Below, one piece after another: positions 35,957 through 46,794 of a DNA stretch of 64,000 nucleotides. The DNA comes from Cryptomeria japonica (Eukaryota > Streptophyta > Pinopsida > Cupressales > Cupressaceae): positions 601,834,709 through 601,898,708 of the forward strand of contig NC_081413.1 in NCBI RefSeq assembly GCF_030272615.1, written 5' to 3'. The translations under genes were made by a program, and so were the position numbers. Each line of letters starts with the position of its first letter. Within the stretch, counting starts at the first letter, position 1. Below the pieces are notes generated by a model. That model was not told where the DNA came from, did not search any database, and was given only the letters and a program-made list of their open reading frames with translations.

Positions 35957-36009
35957 TTTAGTTTGAGCTTTCCATATTGAAAGAGTCTGAGATTCATTTG
36001 CAGATTCAT

Positions 36010-39000
36010 ATGAGCAGCACTTTAGCTGTTTGTAATACATTAATCATGTCAAAATGTTACTCGGCAAGGTTTATGGTAGTGCTGTTTACATGCATTATCT
36101 TACTTGATTCTCTAGCATGGGCAAACCTGCATACCTACAAATTTGTTGTAAGTAGATTTTTATATAATTCTGTTTTTCCATCAATCAAAAAATGATTATA
36201 ATCTATTGAAGAAATTTATAATTGCTTTTACATACTGTTTTTCATTCATTGATTATATGGAGAATCAAGTGGAGGGCTGTATACACAAGTACAATCCAAA
36301 CCGTTTTTCTATTTAGGAGTTCTAACGCAAGAAACAAATTTTTTTATTGATTTTCACAGCTTGAAGAGACAAATATTACTCGGCTATGTGAGAATTATAC
36401 CATAGTCACAGTTAACGGACAGCTTCCGGGTCCAACTCTGCATGTCCGAAATGGGGACACACTTAATGTTACGGTTTATAACAAAGCAAAGCACAACGCC
36501 ACCATCCACTGGTAAATATATATATTTCTTGTAGACTGTCAATTCTATTCCTGATTCAAAACTCCTTAACGAAGAACTTGATTTTTCAGGTATGGAGTGA
36601 GACAGATTCGCACAGCATGGGCTGATGGACCTGGGTATATTACACAGTGCCCCATCCAACCAGGGGGGAAATTTACATACACCTTCACCATTATTGATCA
36701 GGAAGGAACGTTATGGTGGCATGCCCATGTGTCATGGCTACGTGCAACAGTTCATGGAGCTATGGTTATCTATCCAAAGAGGGGAAGCCCTTACCCGTTT
36801 ACCCACCCACATGCCGAGTTTCCTATAGTGCTAGGTAATGAAAAGTAGAACCTTATACAAGATATCATATTTATTCATCATTCTAGCTTAGATGAGTCTC
36901 TTGATCATATTTATTCATCAATCTAGCTTACATGAATTTCTTAATCATTCTTCAGCTATTAAGATTTACATTATAAAAATATTAAACCAGAAAAGCATTT
37001 TCATTGATGTGCTAAAGTAACACCATTTACTACAAAATCATGATCTAGAATATTTGCAATTGTATGAATTTTTTACCATAAAAATTAATGACCTGTACCA
37101 TTCTCAAACCTAAATACCTTTATTCCTTCCACACCTATTTTCCAAACTTAATATTACAATGCTATCACTCCAATAGCTCATAAAATCATTAATGTAGGTT
37201 ACTTTATACCAACTCATACGCATTCCATTTCCGAATGTTATGATTAGACAACGCATAACTGCTTTAGAAAAGTTTCTTTTTTATTATCATTCTTTAAAAA
37301 GTATGCCTAATATTTTACCAAATAGAATCTTGATATATGTTACGCTAGCTACAAGTTTAGAATTGAAATAACAATGCTTTCAGCTGTACTTAGCAGTGCT
37401 TATCTGTAAAACGTGGGTGATTTTAAATAGGAAATGTGATTATGATTCATAGTTTTCCATATTTTAGACTTTTCTCTTGAATTTTCTCACTGGATTGTCC
37501 TTACATTTCATAATGACTCTACTCGATTGACTTAAATAATCAAATTGAACTGGGGAGTGGTGGAACAGTGATCCCATCGAAGTCGAAGAGGAAGCAAAAC
37601 TGAGTGGAGGTGCACCGAATGTTTCAGACGCTTTCACCATAAATGGACAGCCAGGAGACCTCTATAACTGCTCAAGCTCAGGTAACACTTTTCTTTTTGT
37701 TGGAAAAGGTTTTGGATTCAATTGGGTTATTCTTTTTGTTGGAAAAGGTTTTGGATTCAATTGGGTAGAATTCTGGGTGGATGGGCAACCCATTAGTAAA
37801 ACTATGACCCAGTTAAATCCAGAAACGGGCACTATAAATATATTTAGGGCTAACCCGATTCCGTTTCATACTAATCAAAATCAAGACTGCAATCGACTTT
37901 AAGGGAACTTTTTTGTATGCAGAAACAACAAAGTTCTCTGTACGGAAGGGAAAAACCTATCTTCTTCGCATCGTCAATGCTGCAGTCAATAATCACCTCT
38001 TTTTCAGGATCGCGTCACACAATCTGACAGTGGTAGCCGTGGATGCGTCCTACACAAAGCCATACACAACAGACATTCTGGTTTTATCATCTGGTCAGAC
38101 TGCAGACGTTCTTCTCACAGCCAATCAAGCGAAAGCCAAATATTATATGGCCGCCAAATTATACACTACTCAAGGATTTTATGATAACACCACAACAACC
38201 GCCATTCTAAGCTACAGGGGCTCTAATTCATCTGCCACTCCAATCCTTCCAGACCTTCCAGAATACGACGACACTGCAACTGTGACCAACTTTAGCCGAG
38301 CCTTGCGAAGCTTGGCTTCACAGGAGCATCCGGTGGATGTTCCCCAAACCATAGACGACAGTAGTCTGATAACCGTAGGACTCGGTTTAACTCCTTGTGA
38401 AACCAGCGGTAACTGTAGCGGCCCTAACAATACCAGAGTGAGTGCCAGTATGAACAATATATCTTTTGTGCTACCAGATATCGCCGTTCTGCAAGCCTAT
38501 TACTTCAACATATCAGATGTTTATACTACCGACTTTCCTTCCAATCCACCCATTGAGTATAATTATAACGGCAATGTAGACAAAACTCTGTGGGCTCCGA
38601 TTTCTGGAACAAGGGTGAAAGTCATTGAATATAATGCCACAGTTCAGATTGTGTTCCAGGCAACGAATATCTTCCAAGCAGACAACCATCCAATGCATAT
38701 TCATGGATATGACTTTTATGTTGTAGGAGAGGGTTTTGCTAATTATGATAATGAAACAGATCCGAGCTCTTTCAATCTGGTCGATCCGCCTCAACGAAAT
38801 ACTGTAGGAGTTCCTGTCAATGGATGGACTGCTGTCAGATTCAAAGCTAACAATCCAGGTAATAAACAGAGTAACAATTCTCTCATGATTATACGGCTTG
38901 AAATTGAAAATATATATGGAGTAGTGAAGGGTTGTTTGATTTGTGCAGGTGTTCGGTTCGTACATTGTCACTTTGATGATCATGTAACATGGGGGCTGAG

Positions 39001-39079
39001 CATGGTGTTTCTAGTGAAGAAAGGTCCCACTGAGTCCGAGAGTTTGAAGGGTCCTCCTAATAACCTCCCGGAATGCTAG
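36010..39079 (+). CDS. Laccase (multicopper oxidase), six exons, altered HWHG motif
   Basis: Laccases oxidise phenolics such as monolignols in the cell wall with four copper ions. Exons: 36010-36147, 36360-36511 (152 bp), 36590-36834 (245 bp), 37553-37681 (129 bp), 37923-38858, 38949-39079; joined length 1731 nt, 576 residues. The 152/245/129-bp exons are the usual plant laccase sizes. A hydrophobic signal peptide ends near [20 protein letters not shown] (exon 3), [14 protein letters not shown] (exon 5) and [13 protein letters not shown] (exon 6) supply copper ligands; the protein ends NLPEC as laccases do. Many N-glycosylation sites are present. Two oddities: the first copper motif reads HWYG instead of HWHG (Tyr codon 36591-36593), and the intron before exon 4 ends in TG (37551-37552) instead of AG. 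All other introns are GT-AG. It may be inactive or a very young pseudogene. Confidence 0.85.
37692..37768 (+). repeat. 39-bp tandem duplication inside laccase intron 4
   Basis: The unit TCTTTTTGTTGGAAAAGG plus the following bases to ATTGGGT occurs at 37692 and again at 37731, immediately after the intron 4 donor. Confidence 0.85.
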
Positions 39080-39326
39080 AGCAAATTTTAGTATCAGAAA
39101 TTTAATTTTGGTGTTGTTCACCATAACATACTATACTGTGGATTTTCTTTAGAGACGATGTGTTAGGACATAAAGCATTTGTTTGTCCATCCTTACGATT
39201 TAGTAAGTGATGTTTGGTATCAAAGAGAAGGATAACGTTTAACCAATCTCTTATCTGGTGAAAGAATATTTTGTTTCACAATTATGGTATCAGGGATATT
39301 TCTGTTGAGCATTTTAGGATAATAAT

Positions 39327-39549
39327 AAGTTTTTGATTAAGGGAAAACAGGTTTTGATGGGCCCTACAACCCATTACATCATTAGATCAAAAGATAGGCA
39401 TTAAAGCACACCGAAAAAGCAAGCACACCGAAATAGCAAGAGACAACAAACATAGAAAAGACAACTGACCAGCAAACAAAAAGCCAGACAACAAACAGGA
39501 AACAGGACCAACAGAAAAAAATCAAGGTTAGATAAAGTTTTTGATTAAG
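39327..39549 (-). mobile_element. Truncated LINE 3' end with 15-bp target duplication
   Basis: AAGTTTTTGATTAAG occurs at 39327-39341 and again at 39535-39549. The ~193 bases between them, read on the minus strand, are T/G-rich and end GGGTTGTAGGGCCC..AAAACCTGTTTTCCC, which resembles 3' ends of plant LINEs. A perfect 15-base duplication is what target-primed reverse transcription leaves. Confidence 0.6.
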
Positions 39550-39898
39550 ATAATAATAAGTTATTCAAATATTATTTTCAATATAAATTTATAGTCTCGT
39601 ACCTTAAAAAATGTGAGAATTTTGATAAAGAGAACCAATATAAATAAAAAATAATATCATTAAGAGGTCACAATGAATGAAATTGGATATAGCATCTTTA
39701 TATACTTATTATTTATAAAATAGACAATGAATAATTGAGCATATCATAATATACAAGGATAAAGACAATTTAATTTGTATAGGAAATATATCAAGCGGCA
39801 TAAATATGATAAAAATTTATAATTAATCTATTTATAGATCAAAGGATATATGCTATATGTTATGGAGTATGGTGTTTCTAGTGAAGAATGGTCCTATT

Positions 39899-41030
39899 GT
39901 GTAATGCCCCTCTCTGATATTTATGACTTTATTTATATTTCAGATGCTTATAGTCGATGTTAGACATTTCTATATTGACATATGGTACATTATAGTTTAT
40001 ACAGATGATGATATATCCTGAATTATTATGATGGATGGCTTTACATTTGGAGATCTATATGCATTCATCACTCATGTATGGATTATATTATCTATGCTGA
40101 TATGATGGCATCTCATTAGTGCCAACCCCACTTTATGATTATATTGGAAGAGATGATGTTATGGTTGTCGTGATTGTTTTCTATTGTATTCGTGATAGAG
40201 ACGATGTCATATCACTCGTTACGAGCATGATAAGACATCACGATTCTCTTTCACTTGTCTGATTTAATTATTATATATGTGAGATCTATGTTGTTTTATG
40301 GATATTAGTGGTTGCAAGATTGTAGGTATTAGTCATCGACTCCACTTGGTTTCACAAGTTTGAGCATGTCTTTAATCCCAATGGTAAGTTGATCGGAGGT
40401 GACATGAGTTTCTTCTAGACACTCTAGGCTTGTCAGTTTAGTGGCTTGGCGCGAGTCATCTTGTTAGCGTCATGTGGTATGTTGTTCAATCCTATGTCCA
40501 GTTACTTTGTGGAGTTATGATTATTAATTAATTGATTTATAAAGTTTGCTAATATTAAATTTAATTAATAGATGACATTGATATTTAAATATTAGTGTGT
40601 ATTTTATTATTTATTAATATTTATTTGAGTATTTATATTTATTGAGCTTTTGATTTATTAGATTTATTACTTATTTATTGTTGACTTTATATTATTGCGT
40701 TTTGTGGTTTTATATTTATTTGGGCATTATATTTAATTGTGCTCATGGTTTATTTAATCTATTGGTTATTCTATTATTATTTCCTTTTTACTCATTTGAT
40801 TTATTATTTATCTGACCTACCCTCTTTTATGTTTGGCTAGGAGATTAGGGTTTGAAATAATATTATCTTATTATTACTTACCCTCCTTCTTTTGGCTGAG
40901 AGATTTGGAGATTGAAATAATATTATTTAATATTATTATTGTTTTTTTTTTAATTTTTGAAAGGGTTGGTAGAAAATAGTGTAGTTCGATTGGCTGGGAG
41001 GTTTTGGAGATTTTATAATTTTGATTTTTT
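39899..41030 (+). other. AT-rich region, possible old LTR
   Basis: TGTAATGCCCCTCTCTGATA at 39899 resembles the start of many plant gypsy LTRs, and a TATA-like TTATAAATAGA lies near 41168. No partner repeat, primer site or coding domain was found, so this is weak. A degenerate duplication around GGCTAGGAGATTAGGGTTTGA is present near 40835-40930. Confidence 0.25.
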
Positions 41031-41034
41031 TTTT

Positions 41035-41165
41035 GATAAGTCACAACTGAAGCGATATTTTTAGCTTTTCCCTAGAGCTAAGAACCAGTCAAGTAGATTC
41101 GAACCCAAGACCTCCCATTTAGGAGGCTCAAAGCTAACTGTTGCATTGTGGGGTCATCCCCAGTT
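41035..41165 (-). mobile_element. tRNA-derived SINE-like element
   Basis: On the minus strand a polymerase III-like B box (GGGTTCGAATC, complement of 41096-41106) is preceded by an A-box-like AGTTAGCTTTGAGCC (about 41124-41138) and GGGAGGTCTTGGGTTCGAA, the usual arrangement of tRNA-related SINEs. I could not define target duplications. Confidence 0.5.
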
Positions 41166-41169
41166 TTGA

Positions 41170-42400
41170 ATTAATTTTTATAAATAGAGCTTCATGAGAA
41201 TTATCAAGGGTTTTTTGGCTAGAAAATAATTGCACTTTTTGAAGATTTCTTGGTTTCAATTTTGGATTGGATTTGGGATCTTGGCTTTGGACTTTGGCTT
41301 GATTGTGGATTATGCTACTTCAATTTTCATAGACCATTTCTTCTATTACCAACTTGTAGGTTTTATCCTTCCTTCGCATTTTGTTTTTTGAAAGATTGTT
41401 TGGAAAAGATTATCTGTGGGAATGGAAGTTTGGATTTGCATCTGACCATTTTCTCCAACTAGTTTCATATCTTAATAGCTAAAGAATGATTAAGAGACTC
41501 TTCTAAGAAAAAATGATCAATAAATATTATATCTTTTAAAGGGTTCTACTTTCCATTACCTAGGATGATAGGAATCTCAACATGGGGCTGCGTAAATGGA
41601 TAAGATCTTTTCGTCTTTGGATATATAATCATTTCTCCATGAACTGTTGCACAGGGCCACCCTTAAACTACACATTAAGGTTTGACCGCTTAGTGTGTCA
41701 TGCCGATGGGTCCCACTGATTTGACACTTTCGTTCCCTAGCCTTTCCACATTTCCATTTACCATTTCCACCATTTCAAGTATTCTATTTTCATAGTTATC
41801 GTTGCCACTACCATTGTCATTATTGTTCCAATTCCCTTTTCCACTATATTGATGGAATGCAGGAAACTAAACTGCTCGTCTAAAAGAATATTTCACTTCG
41901 AGTATTCCTCGTGCAGATAAGCCAACTCTCTCATGTCCTGTGTAATCAAACAAAAAAATAAAGAAAATTTTGTAATATACTCCACATCTGTACCCTTGCA
42001 TAGACATGCAAAAAAATTAGTGCCAAAAACCCAACATTACATGCTAGGTGAGCCATGACTTGCGATATGTTTACTACAAAAGGGCTTTCTTTAAACCCTA
42101 TATATAGATCTCTTTCAATGCTTGGCAAGATGGTAAACATGATTGTCAAGAATTTTGTGGGCCAATGCAAGCGACATGAGTGGGATGGAAGGGGTTTGGG
42201 CATTATGCAGAGGATGAAAGGGGTCTGTGTATTATGCAGAGTTTGTGACTCAAAAACCCTAGCAATAACTTTTTTCAGATTATTGTAAATACAAAATAAA
42301 TTCATCAAAGCATAACGTGAAGAATTTTTTTGGATGTTGTAATTTTAACAACCTTGGTATGTATGCAAAATGTGGATGAAGACAATACACTTGGACTGTT
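41170..42400. other. No gene seen
   Basis: Scattered short frames only; none resembles a known family. The 3' part abuts the PPR pseudogene. Confidence 0.4.
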
Positions 42401-42419
42401 ATGAAAACAATCCTCTAAG

Positions 42420-44005
42420 AAATGTGGTCTCATGGACTGCAATTAGTTGAGTATATGCACAAAATTGATTTACTGAAAACACATTGGAAACTTTCAAGCA
42501 ATTTCAATTATGATGTAAAGCCAAATCCTTCAACCTTTTCTATCATCCTTCCCCTATTCCAAAATGGGAGCTTTGGAACAGGGCATGAACATCCATCAAA
42601 TAATATTGACAAAAAGTTTTTTTGTCATATATAGATGGAAATTCTCTAGTAGCCACTATGCAAAATGGGGAATAATAGATAAGGCATGTGAAATGTTTTA
42701 CAACATGCCTAAAAGATATTGTCATCTCATGAGATTTCATGATTACAAGATATGCAAAAAACATATTTATTTAAAAGGCTGTTGAAACTTTCAAGCAAAT
42801 GCAATTGGCAAGTGTAAAGCCACATTTCACAACCTTTGCTAGTATCCTCTCTACTAGTGAAAAAATGGGATTTTTGGAATAGGGTATGAACATCCATTAG
42901 AGAACAATAGAGCACAATAGAAAGGGAATTTAGACAATGGATGCGAATGGTTTGATAGAATGCTTCAAAGAGACTGAATTTCATTATTGCAGGAAAAAAT
43001 GGAATTATTAAAAAGGCTGTTGAAAATTTAAAGCAAATACAATTGGCATATGTAAAAGTCACATTTCACAACCTCTATTTATATCTTCCCTACCATTTCC
43101 AAATGGGAGCTTTGGAAAATGGTATGAACATCCATTAGAGCAGAGTGGAAGGGGGATTTTTGTCACACACATGCTTCCAAAATATGGAATAATATGCAAT
43201 GCATGTGTAGCTAATCATGCATACAAAATGTGAAAGAATAAATAAGGCATGCATGACTACTCATTCATGCAAAATGTGAAAGAATAAACATGGCATGTCT
43301 AACTGCCTAGGTAGACATGTATGGAAAATTTCAAACACATACAATGCATATTTAACTGCCCATGTATGCAAAATGTGGAAGCATAGACAAGGCATGCATT
43401 AATGCTCGGTTAGACATGGAAACATAGACAAGGCAAGTAGACTATTTAACATAATGGATCAAAGAGGTCATCTCAAGGAATGACATTAAGTAAAAAGAAA
43501 TTGGCAAGTGCAGATCCAAATTTCATAACCTTTTCTGGCATCCTCCTTGCCTATGCCAAAATGGGAGATTTGGAACAAGGCATGGACATCCTTCAAAGCA
43601 TAATGGGAAGATAATTTTTTGTCAAATATTATAGCAGAAAACATTTTGGTAAATATGTATGCAAATTATAGAAGAATAGACCATATTTTGGCAAACATGT
43701 ATGAAAAATATGCAACAATAGACCAAGCATATGAACTGTTTGAGAGAATGCCTCAAAGAGATGTTTTCCTAGAATTCCATGGTTGTAGGAAATGCACAAT
43801 TTTTTTTTTATTAAAAGGATGTTTGAAACTTTCAAGCAAATGCAATTGCCAAGTGTAAAGCCACAATTCACATCTTTTTATAGCATACTCACTACCTATG
43901 CCAAAATAGGAGCTTTTGCCAACATCCTCACTACCCATTCCATGATTGCAGGATATGCACAAAATTGATTTATTAAAATGGATATTCAAACTTCCAAGGA
44001 AATGC
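42420..44005 (+). pseudogene. Pentatricopeptide-repeat (PPR) gene remnant
   Basis: Several fragments match the plant PLS-type PPR consensus: FQNGSFGTGHEHP after a VKPNPSTFSIILP stretch (near 42510-42600), KACEMFYNMPKR (about 42680-42720), a second repeat near 42790-42890, NILVNMYANYRRID and AYELFERMPQRDVF (about 43645-43770). Intact family members bind organellar RNA. Here frames change every few dozen codons and stops are frequent, so it is a pseudogene. From about 43190 to 43440 a degenerate unit around CAAAATGTGAAAGAATAAA recurs, apparently from repeated single PPR motifs. Confidence 0.7.
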
Positions 44006-44008
44006 ATT

Positions 44009-44445
44009 CACTAGTACATTTGGGGCTGATTTCCGACGGCCTATCGTTGGAATTTTGACTATTTTTCGTTGGATTGCCGACAAATGAAGCCGTCAAAAAG
44101 TCATCGTCGGACATTTCGACGGTGCCATCGAACATCAAAATTTTGACAACATCACAAACTCTTCTGACGGTGGCCATGATCGCTTATCCGGCCAAAGAAT
44201 ATCGTCGGATGGACGTTGAAATTCTGATGCTTACTAGGTATTTACAACGATGATGATTACGATGAGCGTCCGACAATAAAGTGCTATTAGACATACAACA
44301 TCCTCGTCAAATGTTTGTTGAATTGGCATCAAAATTCTGATGCCTACTAGGAACAATGCATCGATGAGGATGTTGTTTGTCCAACGGTTTGGCTGTCGGT
44401 GCAAAGTTGGGTTGATGTCGGAATTTGGAAGGTGATTTATTTAAA
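44009..44445 (+). mobile_element. CACTA (En/Spm-type) transposon terminus
   Basis: CACTAGTACATTTGGGGC at 44009 followed by TTTCCGACGG fits the usual CACTA terminal repeat. The next 400 bases hold many short CGTCGGA/CCGACGG/CGTTGGA units in both orientations, the expected subterminal repeats. The element would extend to the right. No convincing opposite end was found, so it may be truncated or very long. Confidence 0.7.
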
Positions 44446-45282
44446 AAAAAAAAGAATACGCATACCAATTAGAATGGTGCTTGTTGGTTCCCTTTTAGAA
44501 TGTGGGGTATGATTTAGGCCTTGACCTCAGTTTTGAGACCTCAGGTATTGGAGGCTATTAAGCCTATTGGATGGGGTCTTCAACCTGTCTTCAACCTGCC
44601 CATTGCCAAACAACTCACCTTCTATTGTTCTTGGTACAAGTTGATAAGCATTGGGTCTATCTAGCATACATATGCATCTCTAAATAACCGACATGGTGTA
44701 CTCTCATCTTCAAAAGGTCTATGCTGCAAATGTGAAGTGGATGTTGGTGCCTTGTGAGACCGCATACCCATAAAAGCTTTTGCTATATCTGCTGGAGTCG
44801 AACGAGCATCATCAAAAACCTGCAACATGTGCCATTATATCCAATATACCAAAAAATGAATAAATAAGTACATATCATTCTTGAATGGGGGTTGGAAGAA
44901 AATGAAATACACATTAAAATATACAATAGATAACACAAGCAAAATGTGTTGACTTACATTTCCGTAACAGAGGGAGACAATGCCTCAGAAAACAAGCCAT
45001 TGCTACAAGAAAGGTTATCTTTCTCTTCCCTTGCCTTCTTCCTCTCATCTTGCCATCTCCGAGTCTCTGCAACTTGCACTCTGTTTGGTTCATTTCTACC
45101 ATTAAGGTCTTCTCTCATTTTTACATCATAGTTTTCCATGCCCGGAGAATTATCTACAACTCATGACTGTAATGAACCTATCAAGCGATTGAACTTCTCC
45201 CTGAATATTACAAAATCAAGTCCTTGTTAATAACATTTTTAAAAACATCCATGGAAAATAACAAAAAGCCTAGTTGTTAATA

Positions 45283-45614
45283 TATGCAGGACTTCAAATC
45301 TGTTTTTGAGAAATTTTATTCCTTATTGTCATGAACATCTACTCTATTTTATTATATAAGCAAAAAGGGGTTATTTTGCATTACTTTGTCATTGTTGGCA
45401 AAGGGGGAGTAGTGTACATTAAAATTTTGGGTGAATGTTACCATTTCATGTACTTTCATGTTACCACTTTGGGGAGTAGTGTACATTGTCATTTCTGCAA
45501 AAGGGATAGTGTATATGCTTAGGGGGAGTAATTTTGATTATGGCATTTTTGTTGTAAAAACACTCAGATGTTAAAATTTTCCTAAGTGTTGCCATCAATG
45601 CCAAAGGGGGATAT
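45283..45614 (+). repeat. Extra copy of the LTR element's internal 3' end
   Basis: These ~330 bases match 51659-51990, from the last codons of the element's second ORF through the purine tract, almost base for base, and lie directly before the 5' LTR. A simple insertion would not leave internal sequence outside the 5' LTR, so this indicates a truncated second copy, for example from recombination in a tandem array or template switching. Confidence 0.85.
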
Positions 45615-46744
45615 TGTTGGCTTTTTGATGATGTTTTGATTGTCATTGATGGACACACACTTTCTTGATGTATGCGTTATGCTCAACCGGTAATTGTTCC
45701 AACCGGTATTGTGTATTATTGAATGTATAGTCTTTAGACTATCGGTGTTTTGCAGAAGATGTTTACCGGTCACAGATTGAATGAAGACCCAAGTGGTTTG
45801 AGGATCTCAAGCGGTATGAAGGACCCAAGCGGTAGTTAAATTTTGATTGGAACACTATGATCTACTAGTCTTCATTTTTGACAACCGGTAATCTATATAT
45901 TGTATTAACTAGTATTACTCTGTGATGAGTTACCAACTGGTATTACTGTAATGTGTGATGAGTTATCATCCACCGACACTTTGGCGGTGTTTTTGTGCCG
46001 TGTTACCAAATGTGTCTAGATACACTGAACCTAGGAACTTGTACTCTAATCCTATTGGACTGACATGAAATTAGATTCCTTTATAAGGACATCATGTCTA
46101 GGGTTTGTATGTGAGATGTGTGAGAGAAAAGGTTATGTGCAATCATTGAAGAGAAGATTAGGTCTGTGTGAAGAGATAGAGTGTGGAGATATTGAAGACT
46201 AAAGTAATGCTGAAATGCATTAACAATGAGCTATCAAGGATCTAACTAAGCATACTGTGCTATTATCTAGATCATTCACTTGTTGATTACTCACATCTTT
46301 GACAAGTCTGAAACCCTTAACCGGGTAGGTCCATCAAAGCCTTTGTAAATCTTCTAACAACGTGGTTCACAACTGTGGATCTGAAATCCTTTAACAAGGT
46401 AGTCTTTAACAGGACTTGTCTCCTAATAGAGATCTAGATTCCTAAAAGGATCTGTTCTGGTGAACAACATTGTATGACCTTAACCGGTCTATTTTCTATT
46501 CTGCAGATAGTTACTTGTGAGTTTCTGCTCACTGTGGTTTTTCCTATTTGGGTTTCCACGTCAAATATCTTGTGTTATGGTGATTGTGCTCTTGTGGGTG
46601 ACTGATTTGTTTTCTATTTGGTTTGCATTTATCTTAACCAGTTTATTAGTGAATCTGTTGTACTGGTTATCTGCTAAACTATTTAAAAGTTTGTTTATAG
46701 TATTTTTTGGTATACTAATTCAACCCCCCTCTTAGTATTCATCA
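45615..46744 (+). repeat. 5' LTR of the non-autonomous element
   Basis: It is 1130 bp with TATAAGGA near 46082 and GAAACCCTTAACCGGGTAGG near 46309. TATTTGGGTTTCCACG near 46545 is shared with the Copia LTR at 9791. It is followed by the initiator-Met primer site. Confidence 0.9.
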
Positions 46745-46794
46745 ATTGGTATCAGAGTTGGCCTTTCTATAAGTCTAACCACTTGGAAGGAGAT

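Noticed and set aside
35977-36009. Upstream in-frame ATG of the laccase gene as the start
   Set aside because: It lies only about 27 bases after the start of the TATA box, so it is probably before or at the transcription start; the ATG at 36010 also gives a better-sized signal peptide.
38212-38983. Minus frames of 81 and 156 codons inside laccase exon 5
   Set aside because: They are antisense shadows of the well-supported laccase reading frame.
45331-45522. 63-codon frame repeated at 51707-51898
   Set aside because: It lies in the untranslated stretch between ORF2 and the purine tract of the LTR element; the repetition comes from the duplicated element end, not from a gene family.
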